Positions 26,170 to 36,159 are shown, numbered from the stretch's first letter. The stretch: 40,206 bases of DNA from an uncultured Hellea sp. (GCA_937995665.1 CALKIX010000065.1:1-40206); one strand, 5' to 3'. Program-made: numbers and translations. The notes: a model not told the origin generated them from the letters alone.

Positions 26170-29100
26170 TTATGAGGGGTCTTTTATAACGCATAGCAGG
26201 TCTTTGGCTTCGACAACTTGCCCCACTTTTGTTGGGATTCGTTCGATAACTCCGCTTCTATCCGCTGGTATAGCCGTCTGCATTTTCATCGCTTCAAGCA
26301 CAAGAATGGTTTGGCCGGCCTCAACTATTTCGCCGACACTGACCTCAATTGAGGAGACGAGGCCCGGCATAGGCGCTGCTACATGGTTTTGATTACTCGG
26401 GTCTGCTTTTTCAAGGCGCACGACATCCGTGGCGACGCTTTGGTCATCGACTTTCACAGAGCGGCCGATGCCGTTGAGTTCAAAAAAGACATTGCGCTGG
26501 CCTTCCGCATCGGGGTCAGAGACTGCGAGGAAGCGGATAATCGCCTGGCGCCCGCGCTCAATATTGATGGTGATTTCATCGCCAGCTTCCATGCCGTAAA
26601 AAAAGGCGGGTGTGGGCAGTAAGCTCACATTGCCATATTCCGTGCGGTGCTTGGAATAGGCTTGAAAGACCTCTGGATATAATAGGTAAGAGGCCAGACT
26701 TTGATCTGACACTGGGCGACCCGTTTTCTCAGAGGCCGCTTTGCGCTCAGCGTCAAAGTCAATGGCGGGCAGGATACTGCCGGGGCGCGCTGTGATGGGC
26801 TTGCGTTTGCCTAGCACTTTCTTTTGCAGGGCTTTAGGGAAGCCATTGGGGGGCTGGCCCAGCTCGCCTGCAAAGAAAGACACAACTGAGTCAGGGAAGG
26901 CGATTTCCTTGTCTGGGTTTTCGACATCTGCGCGGCTAAGCCCCGCTGTCACCATCGCCAAAGTCATATCGCCAACAACTTTGGAGGAGGGCGTGACTTT
27001 CACGATATTGCCAAACATGGCATTGACGTCAGAATATGTCTGCGCGACTTCGGGCCAGCGCGTTTCAAGACCAAGAGAGCGGGCCTGCTCGCGCAGATTT
27101 GAATATTGGCCGCCCGGCATTTCGTGAATGTAAACTTCAGAGGCGCCAGCGCGGGTGTTTTGCTCAAAGGCCGCGTAATTATCGCGCACCTGCCCCCAAT
27201 AATGATTAAGCGCGCGTACATTATGTATGGAGAGGCCCGTTGGTTTTTCCGTATGCTCGAGCGCGGCAACGAGCGAGCCCATGCTTGGCTGAGAGGTAAT
27301 ACCGCTCATGCTATCAATAGCGGCGTCAAAGACGTCAACGCCCGCATCTACGGCCGATAGAATTGTCGCACTGGCAATACCCGACAAATCATGTGTATGG
27401 AAATGAATAGGCAAGCCAGTTTCATTTTTCAGCGCGCTGATAAGCTTATGGGCCGCGGCAGGTTTTAAAAGCCCCGCCATATCTTTGAGACCAAGTATAT
27501 GCGCGCCCGCTTTTTCCAGCTCTTTGGCCATATTGACATAATATTGCAGCGTGTATTTTGTCTCATTGGGGTCAAGAATATCGCCTGTATAACAAATCGC
27601 GGCCTCGACAATCTTGCCGGTTGCGCCAACGGCATCAATGGCCACACGCATATTTTCGGTCCAATTCAGACTGTCAAAAATCCGGAAGACATCTACGCCT
27701 GCCGCGGCCGCCTGCTCGATGAAAAACTTCACCACATTATCAGGATAGTTTTTATAGCCCACGGCATTAGAGGCGCGCAGTAGCATTTGCTGCATGATAT
27801 TGGGCATGGATTTTGACGTACGAGATAGGCGCGCCCAAGGGTCCTCTTTTAGAAAGCGCATGGCCACATCAAAGGTCGCCCCGCCCCAAGTCTCGGCGGA
27901 GAAAAGCTCGGGGAGGAGCTGCGCATAAGCGGGAGAAATGTTTGCAATGTCATGACTACGCATACGTGTGGCAAGCAATGATTGGTGGGCATCGCGCATG
28001 GTCGTATCTGTGACCATAGGGCCTTTGCGCGCGTGCAAGGCTTTGACGACGGCTTCGGGACCATCGGCGATAAGAATATTTTTCAGGCCAGCGGGAGGCG
28101 GGCTCTGCTCGAGCGCAGGAATCGCGGGCGCGCGGAAGGTGACGGGCTTTGGGCGGCCTTTAACTTCGGGCGAGCCATTAACGATAACATGGCCAATATA
28201 GCGCAAGAGCCGCGTGGCGCGATCTTGGCTCTCTGGGAACTTAAACAGCGCCGCATTGGTGTCGATAAATTGAGTATTATATTGTCCATCCAAGAAATTA
28301 TCGTGATTTATCAATATTTGAAGGAAGGGCAGATTAGTCTCAACGCCACGAATGCGGAATTCCAGCAAGCAGCGATTCATCCGGTCACAAGCTTCGGCGT
28401 GATCGCGCCCCCGCGTTGTCACTTTGACCAAAAGACTATCATAATAACGCGTGACGACGGCGCCGCTAAAACTATTCGCCCCGTCTAGCCTTACGCCTGG
28501 TCCTGCGGGAGAGCGGTAAGCGATAATGCGTCCGTAATCTGGGATGAAATTATTGGCAGGGTTTTCAGTGGTTACGCGGCACTGCATAGCCACGCCGTTC
28601 ATTTTTATGTCCTTTTGCGCCGGCAAGAAACGATGGCCCCCGCCCAATGTTTCTCCGCTGGCGATGAGGATTTGCGCTTTGACAATATCAATGCCCGTTA
28701 TTTCCTCGGTAATTGTATGCTCGACCTGAACGCGCGGATTGACTTCGATGAAGTAAAACTCGCCCGTTTTCGCATCGACCAGAAACTCAACGGTTGAGGC
28801 ATTATTTACGCCAACATGTTTACACAGATTGACAGCGGCGCTGCAAATATCCTCGCGCTGTCGATCCGAGAAGCTTGGCGCTGGAGCGCGCTCGATGACT
28901 TTTTGGTGACGGCGCTGCAGCGAGCAATCCCGTTCAAAGAGGTGAACAACATTACCCGCATTATCGCCAAGGATTTGTACTTCGATATGGCGCGCATCTT
29001 CGATGAGTTTTTCAAAATAAACTTCATCGCGTCCAAAAAAGTTTAGCGCCTCTTGCTTGGCAATGCGTACATTTTCAACAAGTGTTTTTTCGTCGCGGAT

Positions 29101-29616
29101 GACCCGCATACCGCGTCCGCCTCCGCCCCAGCTGGCTTTGAGCATAAGGGGCAAGCCAATCTTGCGGGCAATGGCCATAATTTCATCAGGATCATCGCTG
29201 AGCGGGTCAGTCGCGGGTATGACCGGCACGCCCGCCTCAATGGCGACTTGGCGCGCGCTGACTTTATCTCCCAGCTTTCGCATAACTTCGGGACGCGGGC
29301 CAATAAAAATAAGCCCATTCTCGGCGCAGCGTTCTGCAAAATTGGGATTTTCAGATAAGAAGCCATAGCCGGGATGCACGGCATTGGCACCGGTCTCCAG
29401 CGCGACGCGGATAATATCATCTATATCAAGATAGGCCTCAACGGGCCCTTTGCCAGCGCCCACGCGGTGAGCTTCATTCACTTTTAGGCGATGCAAAGAC
29501 ATACGGTCTTCTTGCGCGTAAATCGCTACGCCCTCACAGCCCAGCTCATTGGCGGCGCGCGAAATACGAATAGCAATTTCGCCGCGATTGGCGATGAGTA
29601 TTTTTGATATCTTCAT
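26170..29616 (-). CDS. pyc: Pyruvate carboxylase
   Basis: 1148 aa; biotin carboxylase (ILIANRGEIAIRI, SWGGGGRGMRVI), carboxyltransferase (TTMRDAHQSLLATRMR), BCCP (LVLEAMKMQTAI). Confidence 0.97.
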   Translation of the reverse strand: MKISKILIANRGEIAIRISRAANELGCEGVAIYAQEDRMSLHRLKVNEAHRVGAGKGPVEAYLDIDDIIRVALETGANAVHPGYGFLSENPNFAERCAENGLIFIGPRPEVMRKLGDKVSARQVAIEAGVPVIPATDPLSDDPDEIMAIARKIGLPLMLKASWGGGGRGMRVIRDEKTLVENVRIAKQEALNFFGRDEVYFEKLIEDARHIEVQILGDNAGNVVHLFERDCSLQRRHQKVIERAPAPSFSDRQREDICSAAVNLCKHVGVNNASTVEFLVDAKTGEFYFIEVNPRVQVEHTITEEITGIDIVKAQILIASGETLGGGHRFLPAQKDIKMNGVAMQCRVTTENPANNFIPDYGRIIAYRSPAGPGVRLDGANSFSGAVVTRYYDSLLVKVTTRGRDHAEACDRMNRCLLEFRIRGVETNLPFLQILINHDNFLDGQYNTQFIDTNAALFKFPESQDRATRLLRYIGHVIVNGSPEVKGRPKPVTFRAPAIPALEQSPPPAGLKNILIADGPEAVVKALHARKGPMVTDTTMRDAHQSLLATRMRSHDIANISPAYAQLLPELFSAETWGGATFDVAMRFLKEDPWARLSRTSKSMPNIMQQMLLRASNAVGYKNYPDNVVKFFIEQAAAAGVDVFRIFDSLNWTENMRVAIDAVGATGKIVEAAICYTGDILDPNETKYTLQYYVNMAKELEKAGAHILGLKDMAGLLKPAAAHKLISALKNETGLPIHFHTHDLSGIASATILSAVDAGVDVFDAAIDSMSGITSQPSMGSLVAALEHTEKPTGLSIHNVRALNHYWGQVRDNYAAFEQNTRAGASEVYIHEMPGGQYSNLREQARSLGLETRWPEVAQTYSDVNAMFGNIVKVTPSSKVVGDMTLAMVTAGLSRADVENPDKEIAFPDSVVSFFAGELGQPPNGFPKALQKKVLGKRKPITARPGSILPAIDFDAERKAASEKTGRPVSDQSLASYLLYPEVFQAYSKHRTEYGNVSLLPTPAFFYGMEAGDEITINIERGRQAIIRFLAVSDPDAEGQRNVFFELNGIGRSVKVDDQSVATDVVRLEKADPSNQNHVAAPMPGLVSSIEVSVGEIVEAGQTILVLEAMKMQTAIPADRSGVIERIPTKVGQVVEAKDLLCVIKDPS

Positions 29617-29765
29617 GGAGGTCTCTTATTGGGGGGCACTATATGTAGTTATAGTTCCTACTATACATCATTGCGCAGGCAAAAAGCAAAAAAAATCAAT
29701 TAAAGCACTCCGTAATTAGTATGATTGTTCTTGAGCTTATGAGAGGCCGCGCTAAAGACTATTAT

Positions 29766-31070
29766 ATGTCTGATCTCTTTCAATCTGCGGGTCTTGAAGC
29801 TGATGCGCCGCGCCCCTTGGCGGATAAATTACGCCCTCAAGAAATAGGAGATGTGGTCGGCCAAGATCATTTGCTGGGACCTGAAGGCCCGATTGGGCGT
29901 ATGTTAGAGAGTGGCCGCATGGCCTCGATGATATTATGGGGCCCGCCAGGGGTGGGCAAAACAACGATTGCTCGGCTTATTGCGGGCCACGCCGATCTGG
30001 AATTTGTGCAGCTCTCGGCCGTCTTCTCAGGCGTGGCGGATTTGCGCAAAGCTTTTGAAGCAGCCAAAGCGCGGCGCGCAACGGGACGCGGCACGCTTTT
30101 ATTTGTCGATGAAATACACCGCTTTAACCGCGCCCAGCAAGACGGGTTTCTGCCCTATGTTGAAGAGGGGGTTGTGACGCTGATTGGCGCAACAACGGAA
30201 AACCCAAGCTTTGAGCTTAATGGTGCTTTGCTTTCGCGCGCGCAGGTTTTTGTGCTAAACCGTCTTGGCGTGCCCGCCTTGGAAGACTTGCTTAGGCGGG
30301 CTGAGGCCTTAATGGAGGCCGAGCTGAAATTAACGCCAGATGGCCGCGAGGCATTAATTGGCTTTGCCGATGGGGATGGGCGCTATCTTTTGACGTTAGC
30401 CGACGAGATTTTTGCCGTAGCGCCCCAGGCGTTATTGGATAAAGCCGGAGTCGCTAAATTACTACAAAAGCGCGCCCCGGCTTATGATAAGTCACGCGAT
30501 GAGCATTATAATCTGATTTCTGCTTTGCATAAATCCATGCGAGGCTCTGATCCTGATGCCGCGCTTTACTGGTTGGCGAGAATGCTGACAGGCGGGGAAG
30601 ACCCGCTATATATTGCGCGCCGCTTAGTGCGCTTTGCGTCCGAAGATATAGGCCTAGCAGATCCGACTGCCCTAATGATCGCGAATGAAGCTATGGCGAC
30701 TTACCGCTTTCTGGGCTCACCCGAAGGCGAGCTTGCGATTGCGCACGCCGTTGTGCATCTAGCGACAGCGCCAAAATCCAATGCCGTTTATGCAGGTTTT
30801 AAGGCGGCGATGAGCGCGGCAAAACAGACAGGGTCTTTGCCGCCGCCTAAGCATATTTTGACAGCGCCGACCAAGCTGATGAAAGAGCTCGGCTATGGAG
30901 AAGGTTATACCTATGACCATAATTTGGAAGAGGGGTTCTCAGGCCAAAATTATTTCCCTGATGATATGGAACGCCCTGCGTTTTACACCCCTAAAGGGCA
31001 AGGCCGCGAGCGCGCCATTAAAGAAAGACTAGAACGCTGGGCGGCTTTACGCGCCCAGTCCCCTATATAA
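29766..31070 (+). CDS. rarA: Replication-associated recombination protein A (AAA+ ATPase)
   Basis: PLADKLRPQEIGDVVGQDHLLG, LWGPPGVGKTTIARLIA, FVDEIHRFNRAQQDGFLPYVE, GEDPLYIARRLVRFASEDIGLAD. The ORF extends to 29721. Confidence 0.95.
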   Translation: MSDLFQSAGLEADAPRPLADKLRPQEIGDVVGQDHLLGPEGPIGRMLESGRMASMILWGPPGVGKTTIARLIAGHADLEFVQLSAVFSGVADLRKAFEAAKARRATGRGTLLFVDEIHRFNRAQQDGFLPYVEEGVVTLIGATTENPSFELNGALLSRAQVFVLNRLGVPALEDLLRRAEALMEAELKLTPDGREALIGFADGDGRYLLTLADEIFAVAPQALLDKAGVAKLLQKRAPAYDKSRDEHYNLISALHKSMRGSDPDAALYWLARMLTGGEDPLYIARRLVRFASEDIGLADPTALMIANEAMATYRFLGSPEGELAIAHAVVHLATAPKSNAVYAGFKAAMSAAKQTGSLPPPKHILTAPTKLMKELGYGEGYTYDHNLEEGFSGQNYFPDDMERPAFYTPKGQGRERAIKERLERWAALRAQSPI

Positions 31071-31183
31071 ACCTCTAATGAGGTTATGAAGCGAGTTATT
31101 AGGTTATTAGGCGTGGTCTGTTTACTTGGCTGTCATATTCTGGCAAGACTGAACCAGTATGAATATCACTACAGGGGGTGGAG

Positions 31184-33259
31184 ATGGCTAATAAGAATCT
31201 CGACGATTATAAAAATATCAGTTTTTATAAAAAAAATTCAAAAGCACGTGACAATGGTTTCGCTAAATTCACTGAGGGAGATGAACATTATTTCGCCCTT
31301 TATAAAGATGGCGGCATCGCGCTCATTAGCCAAGCCTACGTTAATGTAGCAGGCCGCGATAATGGCATAGAGTCGGTTAAGAAAAATTCTAAATTAAAAG
31401 CGCGCTATAAATTTGATACGCGCGCAGGCACGAAACATGGCTTTAGCTTGAAAGCTGGCAATGGCCAGGAAATTGCTGTCAGTCCAGATTATGCCACTCT
31501 GGCCCAAGCGGAATATGTTGCAGGTCGTCTAAACGGTTCTGTGAAAGCCAAGCCTAAAGCTAAGCCGAAAGCTGCGGCAGCTGCACCGAAAAAGGCGCGC
31601 AAAGCCAATGATGAGGATAATTATCAGCGTCTGGCTTTTTATGAAAAGCACACAAAGGGCCGCAAAAACGGGATTGAAACTTTCAAAGGCGATGATGGAC
31701 TCTACTATTTTGCCTATTTCGAAAATAGCAAAATTCGCCTTATCTCAGAAGGCTATCCAACAAAAACTGCGCGCGATACGGGTGTGGCGTCTGTTGAGAA
31801 AAATATCAAAATTGAAAAGCGCTATGATTATCGCGGCCCGTTCAAAAATGGTAAATATGATTTCCGCCTAAAGGCAGGGAACGGCAAAGAAATCGCGCGC
31901 TCTATCTGGTACGGCTCCGCCGCTGCTGCTGCGACGGGCGCGGCATATCTTATGGGGACACGCAAACGAAGCGCGCCAAAGAAAAAACTGGCTGCGGCCG
32001 CCGTTGCAGCTGCTGCTGTTCCAGCCGCTGCTGTTCCAGCCGCTGCTGCGGCCTACCGCGCACCAGTGGATAAAGACGATGATTATCTAAAGTGCGAAGA
32101 ATATCACGGTCATAAGGTGACAGATAAAGTCAATAATGTTGCGTTCTTCTCCCATAAGAATAATCAAGAATATTTCGTGCTTTATGATGCTGATGGTGAT
32201 GTACGTCTGCGCAGTGAAGGCTTTAATTCAATCTCTAAGCGTAGCTCAGAGCTTGCCGCCGTCTTGCGCCTAAAAGATACAAAGTCAGCCTATAAGCGCA
32301 TCGAGAAGAACGGCTATTACATGGACGTTCTTTATGACGAAACAGGCCGCGAGGTTGGCCGCTCTTGTCTGCGCAAAATTAAGCCTGTCGTTGCCGCCGC
32401 GCCTATTGCTGCTGCTCCTGTGGCTTCCGCGGCAGCCGCCATACCCGCAGCCGCTGCCACAGGCGGCGGATTTAATTGGGGCTTCTTAAAATGGCTCCTC
32501 CCGCTCTTGCTCTTGCTTCTTGCGGCTTTGTTCTTGATGAAATCTTGTAAGCCTAAGGCGCCCGCGCCCATAGCGCTTGTCACTTGCTGGGATGGCAGTG
32601 AAGCGGAAGGGTTTAATGCTTGTCCCGACAAAGTAACGTGCTGGGATGGCTCTTTTGTTAAGCAAGCATCAAGTTGCGCGCCTGAGCCCGTCACATGTTG
32701 GGATGACAGCAAGGCCGAGACGCTAGAAACATGCCCTGTCAAGCCCGCGCCTAAGCCTGAGCCTGAGCCTAAGCCTAAGCCTAAGCCTGAGCCTGTCGCG
32801 CCTAAGCCTGCGTCAATTCCAGCGGGCTATCCGCTTTGCGGGCCATCTAATACGGCCATCTTTAATGTTCCGACATATCAGACGCCTGCAAATGTGAGAC
32901 GCCTTGGAACCTATCCTGAATTTGGGGATAGTCATGGGCTGAGCCCGCGTGAGTTTTATAACAAGTTACAGAGCCGTTATAATTCAAACAGTTTTGATGC
33001 GAGCTATCTCAACTATCTTGCGCGATCATTAGGTTATGCGGGCGGGTTTAGCGAGATGTCAGCGAGTGACTTCTCAAATGATACACTCGCCAAAGGGTCT
33101 AAGGGCTTGTTAGGCTATGGTGATCAACATGCTTATGCCTATTCACAGCTAAATGTAAGCTCATCACGTGATTTAGAAGCCTTCCGTGTCCGTGGGGCCA
33201 ATGGCCAAACGGTGCATTTTATGAAAACTTGCGGCAATTATATGTATGTCTGTGAGTAA
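31184..33259 (+). CDS. Tandem DUF1508 (YegP-like) modules + Ala-rich linker + TM helix + CWDGS Cys-repeats + novel C-terminal domain
   Basis: About 691 aa; three modules with YFALYKDGGIALISQAY / YFAYFENSKIRLISEGY / YFVLYDADGDVRLRSEGF; TM FLKWLLPLLLLLLAALFLMKSC; three TCWD[GD]S...CP repeats; KPEPEPKPKPKPEP; C-terminal about 130 aa. Confidence 0.8.
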   Translation: MANKNLDDYKNISFYKKNSKARDNGFAKFTEGDEHYFALYKDGGIALISQAYVNVAGRDNGIESVKKNSKLKARYKFDTRAGTKHGFSLKAGNGQEIAVSPDYATLAQAEYVAGRLNGSVKAKPKAKPKAAAAAPKKARKANDEDNYQRLAFYEKHTKGRKNGIETFKGDDGLYYFAYFENSKIRLISEGYPTKTARDTGVASVEKNIKIEKRYDYRGPFKNGKYDFRLKAGNGKEIARSIWYGSAAAAATGAAYLMGTRKRSAPKKKLAAAAVAAAAVPAAAVPAAAAAYRAPVDKDDDYLKCEEYHGHKVTDKVNNVAFFSHKNNQEYFVLYDADGDVRLRSEGFNSISKRSSELAAVLRLKDTKSAYKRIEKNGYYMDVLYDETGREVGRSCLRKIKPVVAAAPIAAAPVASAAAAIPAAAATGGGFNWGFLKWLLPLLLLLLAALFLMKSCKPKAPAPIALVTCWDGSEAEGFNACPDKVTCWDGSFVKQASSCAPEPVTCWDDSKAETLETCPVKPAPKPEPEPKPKPKPEPVAPKPASIPAGYPLCGPSNTAIFNVPTYQTPANVRRLGTYPEFGDSHGLSPREFYNKLQSRYNSNSFDASYLNYLARSLGYAGGFSEMSASDFSNDTLAKGSKGLLGYGDQHAYAYSQLNVSSSRDLEAFRVRGANGQTVHFMKTCGNYMYVCE
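32749..32794 (+). repeat. Hexanucleotide tandem repeat (GCCTRA)n within the DUF1508 gene
   Basis: About 7.7 uninterrupted copies of GCCTAA/GCCTGA encoding K-P/E-P dipeptides. Confidence 0.85.
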
Positions 33260-33280
33260 TCATTTTTAACATCATTGATA

Positions 33281-33307
33281 AAAGCCCCCATATGGGGGCT
33301 TTTTTTA
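33281..33307 (+). terminator. Rho-independent terminator AAAGCCCCC-ATAT-GGGGGCTTTTTTT
   Basis: Perfect 9-bp stem with T-run just 3' of the DUF1508 gene. Confidence 0.85.
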
Positions 33308-33405
33308 TGATGGTGCGACGATAGTAACCCTCTACTTGGGCTCATATTTCATTGACACTGGCGCGTCTCCCGCTAGTTTGCGCCATTGAAATGAGAGACG
33401 AAAAT

Positions 33406-33795
33406 ATGGCTTCCGAGTGGAATGATAAGCGGCCTATGTCGCCGCATTTACAAATCTGGCGTTGGCACCCCGCCATGGCGAGTTCAATCTTGCACCGTGC
33501 GAGTGCCATTATCTGCTATATTGGCTTGATTAAAGTGGCCATTGGCATCGCTTTGTTGACTTTCAAAGGCAAGTTACCACTTGAGGGACTTATCTTTAGC
33601 CCGCTTGGCGCCATTGGCCTTTTTGTTTTTCTCTGGGCGTTTATCTTTATGGCGATGGCGCAGCTTCGCCACGCGATTTGGGATAAAGGCGCAATGCTTA
33701 AGCCAGAGCTGAATAATGCGCTCTCTTATGTGATGATTGCCGTCTCTGTCATTGCGGCGGCTATCCTAACACTTATCGCGTCAGGAGTTCTCTAA
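33406..33795 (+). CDS. sdhC: Succinate dehydrogenase cytochrome b556 subunit
   Basis: RPMSPHLQIWRWHPAMASSILHRASA; three TM; RHAIWDKG heme-region motif. The ORF extends to 33352. Confidence 0.93.
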   Translation: MASEWNDKRPMSPHLQIWRWHPAMASSILHRASAIICYIGLIKVAIGIALLTFKGKLPLEGLIFSPLGAIGLFVFLWAFIFMAMAQLRHAIWDKGAMLKPELNNALSYVMIAVSVIAAAILTLIASGVL

Positions 33796-34148
33796 TGGCT
33801 CACGGAACTGGAACAGCACATCACAAGCTTCACGGCTTTGTCGGCTGGGGACTTATCATTGGATTGCCCTTTGCGATTTGTAGCGCGATTTGCGCCATTC
33901 GCACGGGAACAGCAGATGCCCCAGCGGCAGGATTTATAACATGGCTTTCAAACCCCCTTTATGCGGCGGGTTTCTTGGCTTTTTTCACAGCGGCCATTTG
34001 GTACGCTAAACTTGAATTTGACGAAGTAGTCATGGATTACTTCGATGGCGACTTGCGCTCATTTAGCTTGCTTGCCAACCGCGCGGTTTCGCTGATCGCT
34101 TGGGTCTTAATGGCGGCGACAATCGCCAAGCTAGCATTTTTAGGATAG
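33795..34148 (+). CDS. sdhD: Succinate dehydrogenase membrane anchor subunit
   Basis: 117 aa, three TM, overlaps the sdhC stop and directly precedes sdhA. Confidence 0.87.
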   Translation: MAHGTGTAHHKLHGFVGWGLIIGLPFAICSAICAIRTGTADAPAAGFITWLSNPLYAAGFLAFFTAAIWYAKLEFDEVVMDYFDGDLRSFSLLANRAVSLIAWVLMAATIAKLAFLG

Positions 34149-34151
34149 AAC

Positions 34152-35936
34152 ATGACTGAATGGATTGATCATACATATGACGTCGTTGTTGTTGGCGCTG
34201 GCGGCTCTGGCCTTCGGGCGACACTCGGCGCGGCTCAAGCAGGCTTAAAGACAGCATGTGTCTCTAAAGTTTTCCCAACGCGCTCTCACACAGTGGCTGC
34301 GCAGGGCGGTATCGCCGCCTCACTTGGTAATATGGGGCCAGATGATTGGCGCTGGCACATGTATGACACGGTCAAAGGCTCTGATTGGCTAGGTGACCAA
34401 GACAGCATTGAATATCTTTGCCGCGAAGCGCCCAAGGCGGTTTACGAGCTAGAACATTGGGGCATGCCTTTCTCGCGTAATGAGGACGGCAAGATTTATC
34501 AACGCCCCTTTGGTGGTCATACAACTGAGATGGGCAATGGCCCGCCCGTACAGCGCACTTGCGCGGCGGCTGACCGTACGGGTCACGCTATGCTTCATAC
34601 GCTTTACGGACAGTCGCTGCGTAATGATGCTGAGTTTTTCATCGAATACTTCGCGCTTGATCTTATCATGGAAGACGGCGTGTGCCGCGGTATTACCGCT
34701 TGGAAACTTGATGATGGAACACTTCACCGTTTCCGCGCGCAAAAAGTTATTCTCGCAACAGGCGGTTATGGCCGCGTCTTCTTCAGCGCGACCTCGGCTC
34801 ATACGTGTACGGGCGATGGGAATGCGATGGTGTTGCGGGCTGGCTTGCCGCTCCAAGATTTGGAATTCATCCAATTTCATCCCACCGGCATTTACGGCGC
34901 GGGCTGCCTGATTACAGAAGGCGCGCGCGGTGAGGGCGGTTACCTCACCAATTCCGAAGGCGAGCGCTTTATGGAGCGCTATGCGCCAAGCGTGAAAGAT
35001 TTGGCTCCGCGCGATATGGTATCGCGCGCTATGGTCATGGAAATTCGCGAAGGCCGCGGCGTGGGTAAAGATAAAGATCATATCTTCCTGCATTTGGACC
35101 ATCTTGATCCCAAAGTTCTGGCGGCGCGCCTGCCAGGCATTTCTGAAACGGCTAAGATCTTCTCTGGCGTTGATGTGACGCGCGAGCCTATTCCTGTGCT
35201 GCCGACGTGCCATTATAATATGGGCGGTATTCAAACCAATTATCACGGCGAAGTGCTTACGAAAAAAGGGAAGAACCCTGACGCCGTTGTCGAAGGCCTT
35301 ATGGCTGTGGGCGAAGCGGCGTGCGTGTCTGTTCACGGCGCAAACCGCTTAGGCTCTAACAGTTTGATTGACCTTGTGGTCTTTGGCCGCGCGGCCGGTC
35401 TTCGCTGCGGCGAAACGCTTAAGCCTAATCTAAATCAAAAGCCGCTGGCTGCAAATGCGGGCGAGGGTTCTATTGCGCGTCTTGAGAAGTTTAAAAATGC
35501 GAGCGGCTCTCTGAAAGTTGCCGAAGTGCGTCTTAATCTTCAAAAAGCCATGCAAGAGCATTGCGCGGTTTTCCGCACCGAAGAAAGCATGGCCGAGGGC
35601 GTTGTTAAAGTGACTAAGGTTGCCGAAACGCTTAAGGATGTTGCCGTCTATGATAAGAGCATGGTCTGGAATACGGACCTCATGGAAGCGCTAGAACTGG
35701 ATAACCTTGTGAGCCAAGCGATGGTCACTATGGCGTCTGCTGATAACCGCAAAGAATCGCGCGGCGCGCATGCCCATGAGGATTATTCCGAACGTGATGA
35801 TAAGAAATGGATGAAGCATACCCTTGCTTGGTATGATGGCGACAAGAATACCGTCAAAATCGACTACCGCCCTGTCCATGATTACACCATGACTGACGGC
35901 ATTGATTACATTAAGCCCAAGAAACGGGTTTACTAA
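34152..35936 (+). CDS. sdhA: Succinate dehydrogenase flavoprotein subunit
   Basis: 594 aa; [34 protein letters not shown] (FAD-His), [44 protein letters not shown]. Confidence 0.97.
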   Translation: MTEWIDHTYDVVVVGAGGSGLRATLGAAQAGLKTACVSKVFPTRSHTVAAQGGIAASLGNMGPDDWRWHMYDTVKGSDWLGDQDSIEYLCREAPKAVYELEHWGMPFSRNEDGKIYQRPFGGHTTEMGNGPPVQRTCAAADRTGHAMLHTLYGQSLRNDAEFFIEYFALDLIMEDGVCRGITAWKLDDGTLHRFRAQKVILATGGYGRVFFSATSAHTCTGDGNAMVLRAGLPLQDLEFIQFHPTGIYGAGCLITEGARGEGGYLTNSEGERFMERYAPSVKDLAPRDMVSRAMVMEIREGRGVGKDKDHIFLHLDHLDPKVLAARLPGISETAKIFSGVDVTREPIPVLPTCHYNMGGIQTNYHGEVLTKKGKNPDAVVEGLMAVGEAACVSVHGANRLGSNSLIDLVVFGRAAGLRCGETLKPNLNQKPLAANAGEGSIARLEKFKNASGSLKVAEVRLNLQKAMQEHCAVFRTEESMAEGVVKVTKVAETLKDVAVYDKSMVWNTDLMEALELDNLVSQAMVTMASADNRKESRGAHAHEDYSERDDKKWMKHTLAWYDGDKNTVKIDYRPVHDYTMTDGIDYIKPKKRVY

Positions 35937-35965
35937 GCCTCGCCGCTCTGGATTTAAAGACGTTC

Positions 35966-35996
35966 AACGCGCTTCCTTTTGGAGGCGCGTTTTTTT
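35966..35996 (+). terminator. Rho-independent terminator after sdhA
   Basis: AACGCGC-TTCC-TTTT-GGAG-GCGCGTT followed by TTTTT. Confidence 0.8.
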
Positions 35997-36128
35997 GTGA
36001 TTCTAGTTTTTTGATTCTGGCCGCGCAGCAAGGAGGCCTATGAGAACTTAGGGGGAGCAAGGCGGTCATTTTTAAGCCATCACGATTAAAATGCCTTGCG
36101 ATTCTCTTTTCTGCTTGCATCTTTTCTG

Positions 36129-36144
36129 GCACTACATATTGTGG
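36129..36144. promoter_or_regulatory. Putative NrdR box 1 (gcaCtAcATaTtGtgg)
   Basis: Close to the recalled NrdR consensus acaCwAtATaTwGtgt, upstream of nrdB. Confidence 0.6.
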
Positions 36145-36159
36145 TTTTAGCAAATCAGT

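Noticed and set aside
27982-28488. 168-aa forward ORF within pyc, and other forward ORFs at 26383-29368
   Set aside because: Shadow frames over a complete pyruvate carboxylase; no RBS or domain support.
29640-29680. Apparent dyad ATGTAGTTATAG...CTACTATACAT between pyc and rarA
   Set aside because: Arms are offset and imperfect (ATGTAGT vs ATGTATAGT) in an AT-rich promoter region; could be chance.
32749-32794. Possible CRISPR or mobile-element signature from GCCTRA repeats
   Set aside because: Simple hexamer microsatellite inside a CDS; no spacers, terminal inverted repeats or transposase.
34449-35336. 295-aa reverse ORF inside sdhA
   Set aside because: Fully antisense to a confident sdhA; composition (H/R/A-rich) is what mirror-frame codon bias produces; no recognisable domain.
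35911-36153. 80-aa reverse ORF between sdhA and nrdB (possible missing small subunit)
   Set aside because: No cysteine-cluster or ferredoxin motif, overlaps the terminator and NrdR boxes; not sdhB and probably non-coding.
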